From assembly GCF_009866805.1 (NCBI RefSeq), contig NZ_SIZW01000038.1, positions 124,001 through 188,000 on the forward strand: 64,000 nt of DNA, in the 5' to 3' direction. A program made the translations under genes and the position numbers. The notes below the pieces were generated by a model. It was not told the DNA's origin and did not search any database. It saw only the letters and a list, made by a program, of their open reading frames with translations. The DNA is from Schauerella aestuarii. GTDB taxonomy: Bacteria > Pseudomonadota > Gammaproteobacteria > Burkholderiales > Burkholderiaceae_B. Below, in pieces: positions 47,106 to 55,528 of this stretch. Within the stretch, counting starts at the first letter, position 1, and the number at the start of each line of letters is the position of its first letter.

Positions 47106-47987
47106 GTGACACTCACTCAGATTCGCGCTTTCATCATGGTGGCCCAGCACGGTGGATTCACGGCGGCAGCTCGCGCGTTGGGCATGAGCCACACCACGCT
47201 CAACTCGCAAATCCAGATGATCGAACGCGAGCATGGTGCGGAACTGTTCCATCGGCGCGGACGGCGTGTCGAACTCTCCGCATTGGGCGCGGAGATGCTG
47301 CCGCTCGCGCGCAGAATGGTGTCGCTGGAGGCCGACATGCGGCTGATGCTCGACGATAGCGGTGCACTGCGGCGGGGTGCGCTGAAGGTCGGCGCCGTCG
47401 GCCCTTACCATGTCACCGAGATGATCGAGGCATATCACGCGGTGTACCCAAAGATCAACTTGTCGGTCAGGCTTGGCAACTCTGAAGTGGTGCTCGACGA
47501 GTTGGATAAGTACGTGTGCGACGTCGGGGTGGTGGCCAGTCCCCATCCGGAAGACCGCTACTACATGCAGCCCTACGCGCGGTATCCGGTGATTGCCTTC
47601 GTGCAGATCGATCACCCGTTCGCGCGTCGCGGCAGCATTTCGCTGGCGGAGTTGTCGTCGCAGCCCATGCTGATGCGAGAATCCGGTTCCACGACGCGCA
47701 AAGCGCTGGAAGACGCGCTGAGCACGCAAGACCTGCATGCAAATGTTGCGATGGAGATCGGTAGTCGCGAAGCATTGCGCGAGGCGGTCGCAAGAGGCCT
47801 GGGGGTGGGAACCGTTTCACAGTCTGAGTATGTGCCCGATCCTCGCTTGCGCCCAGTGCGCATCGAAGGCGATGTCGTCTCCACGCATATTCACGTGTGT
47901 TGCCTGCGCGAGCGTAGGGAAAGCCGGCTGATCGCGTCGTTCTTCGATGCCATTGCCGGCCGCAAGGGCCCTCCCCCTGATCGTTGA
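47106..47987 (+). CDS. LysR-family regulator, phosphonate-locus paralogue 1
   Basis: 293 residues. HTH: TLTQIRAFIMVAQHGGFTAA, then SHTTLNSQIQMIEREHGAEL and LFHRRGRRVELSALG. The effector domain includes VGAVGPYHVTEMIEAYHAVY and IGSREALREAVARGLG. It is closely related to the LysR at 52804-53679: about 16 consecutive identical residues occur in the last motif. The GTG at 47106 is the start; it follows the phospholipase gene by 56 bp on the same strand. Together the two LysR genes bracket the phosphonate genes. Likely senses a phosphonate or phosphate-related compound; the effector is unknown. Confidence 0.88.
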   Translation: MTLTQIRAFIMVAQHGGFTAAARALGMSHTTLNSQIQMIEREHGAELFHRRGRRVELSALGAEMLPLARRMVSLEADMRLMLDDSGALRRGALKVGAVGPYHVTEMIEAYHAVYPKINLSVRLGNSEVVLDELDKYVCDVGVVASPHPEDRYYMQPYARYPVIAFVQIDHPFARRGSISLAELSSQPMLMRESGSTTRKALEDALSTQDLHANVAMEIGSREALREAVARGLGVGTVSQSEYVPDPRLRPVRIEGDVVSTHIHVCCLRERRESRLIASFFDAIAGRKGPPPDR

Positions 47988-48056
47988 TGTTGGCCCATTG
48001 GCGTGGATGGAGGCCGGGCGCCATCCATTGGCCACTCAGCGCCGCCCTGCTCCGTT

Positions 48057-48926
48057 TCAGGGCTGCTCGCCACGCCTCAGACGCTGCTCGATCTCCTGAA
48101 TGACGGCGGGCAACTCGGCCACGGTGCCGATCACAAAATGCGCGCCGGCCTGAGTCAAGCGCTCACTCGCGTGCAGCACGCGTGCATCGATCTCGGCGGA
48201 CTCGGCCAACGCAAGCTCTGCCTGCGAGTAGCCCACCTCATTACCCGACAGCGTAATCCCCACGCACCACATTCCGGCACGAACACCCTCGTGAATACCT
48301 GGCACGGTATCGTCGACCTTGATGCATTGCCGTACATCGCTCGCGCCAAGCGCCAGCACATTGGCCAGCGCCATATACGGACCTGGCCTGCCGCCTGCGG
48401 CAAGCTCATCCCCGGCGACGACGCAATCGGGTTCGATCCCGGAAGCCGCCGCGCTGGGCAACAGCACATCCAGCACTTGACGCGGATAGCCCGAACATGA
48501 ACCGATCTTGATGCCGCGCTCGCGCAAGCCTTGCAGTATCTGCACCGCGCCCGAAATGGGTTGAGAATATTCGGCAACCTTTTCGATCTGCATCGGCATA
48601 AAGCGTCGATACACTGCATCGATATCTTCGCTCGACGCCGGATGGCCGAATCGCTCGATCCACTGCGTTCGAATGGCAGGTTCTGCCAACAGGGTTCGAA
48701 TGTGGTCGCGCTTGGACAAGCCCATCGGGCCGCGCGCCTGAGCCAATGTGATGTCGATGCCGAAGCTGGCAAACGCGTCCACAAAGATCTGCGTCGGCGC
48801 CAACGATCCGAAATCCACCAGTGTCCCGGCCCAGTCAAAGATAACGGCATCGATTCGGGCGCTCGATCGTGTGTCGCCGGTGCCCGGCGACACCATGCTG
48901 TGTTGTGTACCTGAATCTTGGTTCAT
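48057..48926 (-). CDS. phnX: Phosphonoacetaldehyde hydrolase (phosphonatase)
   Basis: 289 residues, HAD superfamily. It cleaves the C-P bond of phosphonoacetaldehyde to acetaldehyde and phosphate. The nucleophilic Asp is Asp31 in VIFDWAGTLVDFG. Lys72 in GPMGLSKRDHIR forms the Schiff base and is the hallmark that separates PhnX from other HAD phosphatases. The 41-residue spacing equals that of the Bacillus cereus enzyme (Asp12/Lys53). A GSCSGYPRQV motif and a KVDDT motif follow. It is 48 bp from the iron alcohol dehydrogenase gene on the same strand. No phnW is nearby. Confidence 0.93.
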   Translation of the reverse strand: MNQDSGTQHSMVSPGTGDTRSSARIDAVIFDWAGTLVDFGSLAPTQIFVDAFASFGIDITLAQARGPMGLSKRDHIRTLLAEPAIRTQWIERFGHPASSEDIDAVYRRFMPMQIEKVAEYSQPISGAVQILQGLRERGIKIGSCSGYPRQVLDVLLPSAAASGIEPDCVVAGDELAAGGRPGPYMALANVLALGASDVRQCIKVDDTVPGIHEGVRAGMWCVGITLSGNEVGYSQAELALAESAEIDARVLHASERLTQAGAHFVIGTVAELPAVIQEIEQRLRRGEQP

Positions 48927-48974
48927 ATCTATCCCTTGAGAATTAGCGATTGACCGTCTGTAAAAGGTGGCCGG

Positions 48975-50078
48975 TCAGGGCAACGCCGGATGCATACCTA
49001 CGAAATTGCGGCCCCGGGGCCCCTTCAGCGCGGCATTCACCTGGTCTTGCCACTGGTCTGCCGCCATCCCGTACGATTCGGGATCAGTGCTCACACCAAG
49101 ATCTTCCAGAAAGGCCGTCAACACCGAGATCGCCTGATCGGCATCGTGGCTGTCGAATATGGTGAGCAATAATGCGTCGAGTTCGCGGTCTACACCGAAC
49201 GCCATGCGCATGACGCGGGGCAAACTGAACGAACACGCAATGCCGTGGACCACGCCGTGCTCCAACGTCAGACCGTATGACAACGAATGCGCCAGAGCTG
49301 TTTTGGTATTTGAGAATGCCATGCCCGCCAGGATGGCCGCCTCGGCGATGTCCGAACGCCGCGCGCGGTTATCGAGATCCCGCATCAGTTGCGGCAACGT
49401 CGCCAACACCTTTCTGGCGGCCGAAACAGCAAGACTGGCAGAAACCGGATTGCGATTTACATTCCACAGCGATTCGAGCGCATGAGAAAGCGCGTCCAGA
49501 CCGCTGGCAAGTGTCACGCTCGCGGGCAGGCTGAGCATCAACGCGGGATCGATCAGAGCCGCTTCGGGCCAGGTCCACGGCAGGTGCAGCGAGTACTTGC
49601 GACCGTTGCGCTGATCCCAGATGGTGGCCCAGGGCGTCACCTCGCTTCCCGTGCCCGCTGTCGTGGGCAGCGCGATCAACGTCCGCAGGCGACGGGGCGG
49701 ACGGGTCATCGCGGCGTCGCCGGCCAGGCAAGCCAGCAACTCGTCGAATGTTCCCGATGGCGTGCCGGTCAGCATGGCTTTTGCACAGTCGATCACACTG
49801 CCGCCACCCACGGCCACGATGCACTCTACGTCGGGATGTTCCCGCCAAAGGCGCTCATAAAGCGGCGCCAGCCACGACACGTCCGGATTAGGCTGCACAT
49901 CCGTCTCGATCGCCACGAGTTTTGCTCCGAGCAGGTTCTGAATCCGCTCACACAGCCCAAGCCGGCGCGCCTCTGGAAAGGTAATCAGAATTGCACGCCG
50001 GTTGCCCAGCCTGGCGGGCAGGTGGGCCAACGCGCCCTCACCCGCGTCGATCGCGACGGGATTATGAAATTGCCACAT
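48975..50078 (-). CDS. Phosphonate-associated iron-dependent alcohol dehydrogenase
   Basis: 367 residues, group III iron-containing alcohol dehydrogenase. The NAD-binding motif is AVGGGSVIDCAK (residues 89-100). Metal ligands fit Asp195 (SGLDALSHAL), His199, His264 (ALAHSL) and His278 (VVHGIACSF). It is close to a family described as phosphonate metabolism-associated iron-containing alcohol dehydrogenase. FomC and PhpC of phosphonate biosynthesis interconvert phosphonoacetaldehyde and 2-hydroxyethylphosphonate. Placed between the transporter and PhnX, the likely role is oxidation of a hydroxyphosphonate to phosphonoacetaldehyde. This is inference. Confidence 0.85.
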   Translation of the reverse strand: MWQFHNPVAIDAGEGALAHLPARLGNRRAILITFPEARRLGLCERIQNLLGAKLVAIETDVQPNPDVSWLAPLYERLWREHPDVECIVAVGGGSVIDCAKAMLTGTPSGTFDELLACLAGDAAMTRPPRRLRTLIALPTTAGTGSEVTPWATIWDQRNGRKYSLHLPWTWPEAALIDPALMLSLPASVTLASGLDALSHALESLWNVNRNPVSASLAVSAARKVLATLPQLMRDLDNRARRSDIAEAAILAGMAFSNTKTALAHSLSYGLTLEHGVVHGIACSFSLPRVMRMAFGVDRELDALLLTIFDSHDADQAISVLTAFLEDLGVSTDPESYGMAADQWQDQVNAALKGPRGRNFVGMHPALP

Positions 50079-50150
50079 TTGAATCTCGAGTCATTGAATA
50101 AGGTAGTGGCCGCGCGCACGTGTGAAACCTGCGGCCGACGATGTACGACG

Positions 50151-50969
50151 CTAGCCGCGCCCGTTGCTGCGGATCGCCGCGCGCAATCGATTTGAGATCA
50201 TGTCTGCGGCAATCACCATGACCGTAATGACGATGATGCAGGTGGCCGTCTCCTGATACTTGAAGAGTTTCAGGCTGCTGACAAGTTCAAACCCCAGCCC
50301 GCCGGCGCCCACCATGCCCAGCACCGTGGCCGAGCGCAGATTGACCTCGAAGCGATACAAAATCACTGCAATCCAAGCCGTGATGACTTGCGGCAAGACG
50401 CCGAAAGCGATCACCTGCAAGGGTCGCGCGCCCGTTGCCCGCAAGGCTTCCAGCGGCCCTTCATCGATTTCCTCGATGCTTTCAGCAAAGAATTTCCCCA
50501 ACATCCCGACCCCGTGCAACGCGAGGGCCAGCACCCCCGGAAAGGGCCCCAGCCCGACAGCCGCCACGAAGACAAGTGCCAGAATGAGTTCGTTGATGCT
50601 GCGGATCACATTGAGCGACTGCCTCGTCGCGCGATACAGCCAGGGATTGACGTTCAGATTTCGCGCTGCCAGAAACGACACCGGAACGGCGCCGACGATG
50701 CCGAGCAACGTGCCCCAGATGGCGATTTGGATCGTTTCGATGGCGGGCGCCATTAATGCAGGCAGGATGCTGAGATCGGGGGGAACCGTACGGCTGAGGA
50801 AGTCAGCGATTTGCGGCACACCGGCGGCAAGTTCGGCCGCACTCAATTGCGCACCCTGTGCGCTCCAGTTCAATGCCGCAACCGCCACCGCGACCAGGAT
50901 CGCCGTCAGGCTCCAGCCTTTCAGGGTCGACGGCAGGGGTGCCACCCAGAGGTATTTCGAGTCATTCAT
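50151..50969 (-). CDS. phnE: Phosphonate ABC transporter permease
   Basis: 272 residues, a membrane permease with about six hydrophobic segments, including LTAILVAVAVAALNWSAQG and IAIWGTLLGIVGAVPVSFLA. Motif RSINELILALVFVAAVGLGP and the EAA-type segment EALRATGARPLQVIAFGVLP are conserved in PhnE. It starts two bases after phnC, as in the phnCDE type, and is followed by a gap of about 70 bp before the dehydrogenase. It carries a phosphonate or phosphite-like anion into the cell. Confidence 0.93.
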   Translation of the reverse strand: MNDSKYLWVAPLPSTLKGWSLTAILVAVAVAALNWSAQGAQLSAAELAAGVPQIADFLSRTVPPDLSILPALMAPAIETIQIAIWGTLLGIVGAVPVSFLAARNLNVNPWLYRATRQSLNVIRSINELILALVFVAAVGLGPFPGVLALALHGVGMLGKFFAESIEEIDEGPLEALRATGARPLQVIAFGVLPQVITAWIAVILYRFEVNLRSATVLGMVGAGGLGFELVSSLKLFKYQETATCIIVITVMVIAADMISNRLRAAIRSNGRG

Positions 50970-50971
50970 GA

Positions 50972-51799
50972 TCAGGCGACCTTGTGGGTAGGTTGGAAAG
51001 ACTCGGCGCTGCAGCCGATGGCGCCATGCCTGCCGACCGCCTCGTCGGTAGGCACCGCCTCATTGCCGGGCTCGATATCTGGATAGATGCGCGCCAGGTC
51101 GTCCTCCCGAAGGGCATCGGGCGCACCGTCGTAGACGACACGGCCATGAGCCAATCCCACGATACGATCGGCGAACTCCCGGGCGTAATCGACCTGGTGC
51201 AGATTGCACACCACCGTTATCCCCAACTCACGCGTGGCGTCGTGCAGATAACGCATCACCAGGCGTGCGGTCTTGGGGTCGAGGCTGGCGACGGGTTCGT
51301 CGGCCAGAATCACGCGTGGGGTCTGGGCGAGCGCGCGCGCGATACCCACACGCTGACGCTGTCCTCCGGATAACGAATCGGTTCGCGCCTGCGCCTTCTG
51401 CGTCAATCCCACGCGCGCCAGGCACGCATGGGCCAAGGCCACATCCGCGCGGGTGAACAACTGCAGGATCGAGCTCCACACAGGGACTACGCCCAATCGG
51501 CCCGTCAACACGTTTCGGACGACCGACAATCGCGGCACCACGTCATGATGCTGAAAGATCATGGCAACTTGCCGCCGCAGCGCACGGGTGTCCCGATCGA
51601 CTGCCGCGTCGATGCCGGCTACCTGGATTTCACCTTCATCGGCGCATGCCAGACGATTCATGCATCGCAACAGCGTCGATTTTCCAGCGCCGGACTGCCC
51701 GAGCACGACAAGGAACTCACCGGGTTCGGCATCGAGGTCCACACCTCGCAAGACTTGGTTGGTGCCATACCGTTTGGTCACGCCGCGCAGGCGGATCAT
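50972..51799 (-). CDS. phnC: Phosphonate ABC transporter ATP-binding protein
   Basis: 275 residues, cassette of the PhnC type. Walker A GQSGAGKSTLLRCMNRL, signature SLSGGQRQRVGIARALAQTP, Walker B VILADEPVASLDP, and switch His in VVCNLHQVDYA. Start ATG 51799 overlaps the phnD stop by four bases (ATGA), showing translational coupling. The first 255 residues are standard; the last 20 are an unconserved tail (PTDEAVGRHGAIGC). Confidence 0.95.
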   Translation of the reverse strand: MIRLRGVTKRYGTNQVLRGVDLDAEPGEFLVVLGQSGAGKSTLLRCMNRLACADEGEIQVAGIDAAVDRDTRALRRQVAMIFQHHDVVPRLSVVRNVLTGRLGVVPVWSSILQLFTRADVALAHACLARVGLTQKAQARTDSLSGGQRQRVGIARALAQTPRVILADEPVASLDPKTARLVMRYLHDATRELGITVVCNLHQVDYAREFADRIVGLAHGRVVYDGAPDALREDDLARIYPDIEPGNEAVPTDEAVGRHGAIGCSAESFQPTHKVA

Positions 51800-52689
51800 T
51801 TCATGGTCCCCAGGTTGAGCTTGAGCACCTTGGCCGTATCTCGCACCACGTCGTAAGCCGCGTCCGTCGTCGGTTGAAAGCCATTGAGCATGCCCTGGTC
51901 ACCCCAAGGCACGTCCTTGATATTGGCCAGCGCCTTGGCCACCTTTGCCTTGACGGCGGGATCGAGGTCCTTGCGCCACACCATTGGCGATTCGGGGATA
52001 TCCTTCGATGTCCACACCACCCGCAGGTCATCCTGGCGCAGTTGGCCCTTCGCGATGGCACTGGCATAAATGCGGTCGGCCACGGCAGCGGCATCGACCT
52101 TTTTATTGGCCACGGCCAGCAGGCTGGCATCGTGCGAGCCGGAGAAAACAACGCGAGAAAAAAGCTTGTCCGGGTTGTATCCCGCCTGCTCCAGTCCCGC
52201 TTTGGGAAACAGGTGGCCCGATGCCGAACTCGGATCGACGAAGGCGAAGGTGCGACTCTTCAGGTCATCGACCGTGTTCAAGCCACTATCGGCGCGCACC
52301 ACGATCAAACTGCGGTAGGCGCTTTGGCCTGTCTTTTTCGTGACCGCCACGGAAAACGCCTCCACGTTTGCCACCGATGCAGCAAGCACATAGGAGAAGG
52401 GTCCCAGGTAGGCCACGTCCAGTTTCTTGGCGCGCAGCGCTTCGATAATGCCGTTGTAGTCGGTCGCGACGAACGGTTTGACCTTCATGCCCGTCTGCTG
52501 CTGCAATTGCTCGATGACCTGCTTGCTCGCCTCGATCATCGCCTGCGAGTCTTCGGCGGGAATCAATCCGATGGTGAGCGTTTCTTCAGCAGCCTGCGCC
52601 GTCGCGCCGCTGAAGATCGATAACGCCGACAGGCAAATACCCGCCGCGATCAGGGTACGACGGTGCAACGCGGAACGAAGTGACTTCAT
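51796..52689 (-). CDS. phnD: Phosphonate ABC transporter substrate-binding protein
   Basis: 297 residues with a signal peptide (KSLRSALHRRTLIAAGICLS, cut near AQAAEE). The binding-protein fold shows TIGLIPAEDSQAMIEASKQV, FVATDYNGIIEALRAKKLDV, YLGPFSYVLAA and FVDPSSASGHLFPKAGL, the PhnD pattern. These proteins bind 2-aminoethylphosphonate or related anions. The ATG at 52689 is chosen to start the signal; upstream in-frame ATGs at 52698 and 52725 are possible. It is divergent from the second LysR with a 114-bp gap. Confidence 0.93.
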   Translation of the reverse strand: MKSLRSALHRRTLIAAGICLSALSIFSGATAQAAEETLTIGLIPAEDSQAMIEASKQVIEQLQQQTGMKVKPFVATDYNGIIEALRAKKLDVAYLGPFSYVLAASVANVEAFSVAVTKKTGQSAYRSLIVVRADSGLNTVDDLKSRTFAFVDPSSASGHLFPKAGLEQAGYNPDKLFSRVVFSGSHDASLLAVANKKVDAAAVADRIYASAIAKGQLRQDDLRVVWTSKDIPESPMVWRKDLDPAVKAKVAKALANIKDVPWGDQGMLNGFQPTTDAAYDVVRDTAKVLKLNLGTMK

Positions 52690-52803
52690 GGCTGGCATCC
52701 ATTCAAAAGAGGTGGGGAATGCCATGCAGATTACGGATGTCACATGTCGATCATATTATTCATTTAGCATCGGTTTCATTAGCCAACCATAGCAACAATC
52801 TAT

Positions 52804-53679
52804 ATGTCGATCGCTCGATTCCGCGCCTTTCTCGCCGTCGCACGGCACGGCAGTTTCAGTGCTGGCGCCCGCGCGCTTGGCTTGGCGCAACCCACCATCA
52901 CCACGCAGATCCAGGCGCTGGAGCGACAACACGATGTCGAACTCTTTCATCGCCGTGGGCGTGGCGCACAACTGACGCAAGTCGGTCTTTCCCTGTTGCC
53001 CGTGGCCCAGCAGATCGGTGCGCTCGAACTCGACGCATTCAACCTGCTGCACGATGCAGGAAAATTGAATACAGGTGTCCTGCGCATCGGGGCCGTGGGC
53101 CCGTTTCACGTAATCGAAATGGTGGAGGCTTACCATCGACATTATCCGGGCGTGAACATCTCGATTCGGATCGGCAACTCTGCGGAAGTGCTCGCGGATC
53201 TCGAAAACTATGCCACCGACATCGCCGTCCTTGCGGGCGTGCACGATACCCCTGGCTTCAGTGCCGAGCATTACGCCAGCCATGCCGTGATTCTGTTTGC
53301 CCCGGTCTCGCACCCGCTGGCAGCCTGCGACACGGTGCCCTTATCGGCCCTGCACGACGCGCCGTTGCTCGTGCGCGAGGCGGGATCCACCACGCGCGCC
53401 GCATTGGAAGAGGTACTTGCAAACGCTCAGGTCAAGCCGCGCGTCGTCATGGAGATCGGCAGCCGTGAGGCACTGCGCGAGGCCGTCGCCCGCGGATTGG
53501 GCCTGGGCGCCGTATCGGAAGCCGAGTTCATTCCGGATCGTCGGTTTCGCCCAGTACGCATCGAGGGCGATCCCGTGCATACCCATACTTTCATTTATTG
53601 TCTTGCCGAGCGGCGGGCTAGCCGACTGTTGTCATCGTTCATCACCCGCGCGATCGCGGTGAGGGACGCCCAGAAATAG
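52804..53679 (+). CDS. LysR-family regulator, phosphonate-locus paralogue 2
   Basis: 291 residues. HTH: SIARFRAFLAVARHGSFSAG, then AQPTITTQIQALERQHDVEL and LFHRRGRGAQLTQVG. The effector domain contains IGAVGPFHVIEMVEAYHRHY and IGSREALREAVARGLG, nearly the same as the LysR at 47106. It diverges from phnD and is the obvious candidate regulator of the phnDCE-dehydrogenase-phnX operon. A direct repeat ATGTCGATC occurs at 52744 and 52804, the second spanning its start codon; whether it is an operator is unknown. Confidence 0.88.
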   Translation: MSIARFRAFLAVARHGSFSAGARALGLAQPTITTQIQALERQHDVELFHRRGRGAQLTQVGLSLLPVAQQIGALELDAFNLLHDAGKLNTGVLRIGAVGPFHVIEMVEAYHRHYPGVNISIRIGNSAEVLADLENYATDIAVLAGVHDTPGFSAEHYASHAVILFAPVSHPLAACDTVPLSALHDAPLLVREAGSTTRAALEEVLANAQVKPRVVMEIGSREALREAVARGLGLGAVSEAEFIPDRRFRPVRIEGDPVHTHTFIYCLAERRASRLLSSFITRAIAVRDAQK

Positions 53680-53684
53680 CGCCT

Positions 53685-54737
53685 CTATTGCGCAACCGGC
53701 ACCGTATTTCGCTTGGCCCATTCGTTGAGCGGCAAAGGCGGTGTCTGCACGAAGATCCGTTTCAGAATGGCGCGCAACTGCTCGCCCGATCCACGGTCGC
53801 TCGGCCAGCGCTTGGGCGTGATCGGCGTAAACACGCCTTGCGTATTGCGCTCGGCCATCACGAACCGGAACGTGTAATACCCCGGCATGCCCATTCGCAG
53901 ATCGGTCACGACGAGCGAGCGCCCGATGGCGTCATAACGCAGCCAGTCGTCGGTAAACCACGTCAACCGGTCGTGGAGCGCATCCTCGCGCAGCGGGGCC
54001 ACCAGATCGAGACGCAGATTCTGGCGGACGTACTCGGGCGGCTTGCGGTCGAAAACGCTGGTGACCGCCTCGACGTATCCGCCGCTCTCCGTCTTCACCA
54101 CCACGCGCCACAGCAACGCATTGAGCGGCATGGGCGACGAAAACACGCCGGCGATTTGCACGCCATCTTGCCGCAACGTGGCCAACACACGGTTTTCGGC
54201 TACCTGCTTCAACCCCAGGGTGCCCACCAGATACGCGGTGCTCAGCCCCAGCATCCACCACTGAAACCGCAGTGCATTGCCGGCGTAGCCCGAGGCCGCC
54301 CCCCACAACACCGCCGCGATCAAGGGGATCGTGTAGATCGGATCGATGATGAAGATGCTCGACCAGCTCTCGGGCGTGCGCATCATCGGCCAGAACAATT
54401 GGGTGCCGTAAGACGTAAACGAATCCAGTATCGGGTGCGTGACCAGCACCAGCGTCAACGTCAACGCCAGGCGCCAGCCGCTATAGGGCGCGTCGGGCCA
54501 CCTTTTTCGGATCAGCCAGGCCATGAGCAGCGCCAGCGCGGTCAGCACGAAGATGGAGTGCGAGTACCCGCGATGAAACGTCATCGTCGACACGGGGTCG
54601 GGATAGGAGGCGAGCACGTCCAGATCCGGCAATGTGCCCAGCACGGCGCCGTAGAGCAGCGCGCGCCGGCCTTGCTGGCGGCCAAGCAGTGAGGCTTGAA
54701 TGCCCGCGCCCAGGACGGCTTGTGTAATGGAATCCAT
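53685..54737 (-). CDS. YdjM-type membrane-bound metal-dependent hydrolase
   Basis: 350 residues. The N-terminal half is an integral membrane domain with the motif DSITQAVLGAGIQASLLG, the HRGYSHS motif (FHRGYSHSIFVLTALALL) and THPILDSFTSYGTQ. These are hallmarks of the YdjM/DUF457 family of membrane-bound metal-dependent hydrolases. At least four hydrophobic stretches are visible. The C-terminal part is soluble (VVKTESGGYVEAVTS and later). Substrate unknown. The ATG at 54737 fits the family; the longer frame upstream overlaps the divergent DedA gene. It is convergent with the second LysR gene, six bases away. Confidence 0.83.
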   Translation of the reverse strand: MDSITQAVLGAGIQASLLGRQQGRRALLYGAVLGTLPDLDVLASYPDPVSTMTFHRGYSHSIFVLTALALLMAWLIRKRWPDAPYSGWRLALTLTLVLVTHPILDSFTSYGTQLFWPMMRTPESWSSIFIIDPIYTIPLIAAVLWGAASGYAGNALRFQWWMLGLSTAYLVGTLGLKQVAENRVLATLRQDGVQIAGVFSSPMPLNALLWRVVVKTESGGYVEAVTSVFDRKPPEYVRQNLRLDLVAPLREDALHDRLTWFTDDWLRYDAIGRSLVVTDLRMGMPGYYTFRFVMAERNTQGVFTPITPKRWPSDRGSGEQLRAILKRIFVQTPPLPLNEWAKRNTVPVAQ

Positions 54738-54848
54738 GAAACGCTTGATATCCTTTTGAGAGCTTGCGCGACCAACTCGTCCGTACGAATGAAACGCGAA
54801 AGTCGGCAGCCGCGTTAAGATACATGATTGCCCTAAACGACGCAGCGA

Positions 54849-55496
54849 ATGGATCAGATCATCGATACGGTTGGACAGTTCATTGAAACCAACCAATTTT
54901 GGGCAGGGCCCGTCATCGCGGCGCTCACATTCGGCGAATCGCTGCTGATCGTTGGCCTTCTCATTCCCGCAACGGCCTTGTTGCTGTTGATTGGCGGGCT
55001 TGTGGGGAGCGGCACGCTGCCTTTGGTGCCCGTTTTGATCTGGGGCATCGCCGGTGCCATCCTCGGCGACGCAGTGTCGTACATCGTCGGCCGGTGGCTC
55101 GGCCCCAGCATCATGCGCCGCTGGCCGCTCAATCGACATCGCAGCGCTGTTGCGCGCGCACGACTGTTTTTCTACAAGTATGGCTTTGCCTCGGTGCTGA
55201 TGGGCCGCTTCCTGGGCCCGATCCGCGCCACGATTCCCACCGTGGCCGGCATCATGCGCATGAATATGATGTCGTTCCAGGTGGCAAACATCCTGTCGGC
55301 CGTATTGTGGGTGCCGATCATGCTCGCACCGGGCTATATCACCGCACGCAGCCTGGGCACCGCCGAGAACGCACAGCAGATCGGTCTGGTGGTCGGCACA
55401 ATCGCGTCAGTGGTGATTGGCGTGGGCTTATTGATCATGATGGTGCGTAAACGCCGCCCTACCCGCACTGCCCGCCGCGATCGTCCGGTATCCTGA
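54849..55496 (+). CDS. DedA-family membrane protein
   Basis: 215 residues. The DedA pattern is clear: FGESLLIVGLLIPATALLLL with the conserved FxE, GDAVSYIVGRWLGPSI, and FYKYGFASVLMGRFLGPIRA. Polytopic inner-membrane protein; members support membrane homeostasis, lipid flipping or proton-motive-force-dependent tolerance. It is divergent from the YdjM-type gene (111-bp gap) and followed by a hypothetical gene 32 bp away on the same strand. Confidence 0.92.
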   Translation: MDQIIDTVGQFIETNQFWAGPVIAALTFGESLLIVGLLIPATALLLLIGGLVGSGTLPLVPVLIWGIAGAILGDAVSYIVGRWLGPSIMRRWPLNRHRSAVARARLFFYKYGFASVLMGRFLGPIRATIPTVAGIMRMNMMSFQVANILSAVLWVPIMLAPGYITARSLGTAENAQQIGLVVGTIASVVIGVGLLIMMVRKRRPTRTARRDRPVS

Positions 55497-55528
55497 GGGG
55501 CTGGTACACACAATAAGGGGTAAGGACG

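Noticed and set aside
52744-52812. Direct repeat ATGTCGATC at 52744 and 52804 as a LysR operator
   Set aside because: The second copy is the coding start of the LysR gene and there is no dyad of the T-N11-A type; not enough to call an operator.
42170-53679. Mobile element or prophage carrying the phosphorus block
   Set aside because: No transposase, integrase, phage gene, flanking direct repeat or tRNA junction is visible at either end.
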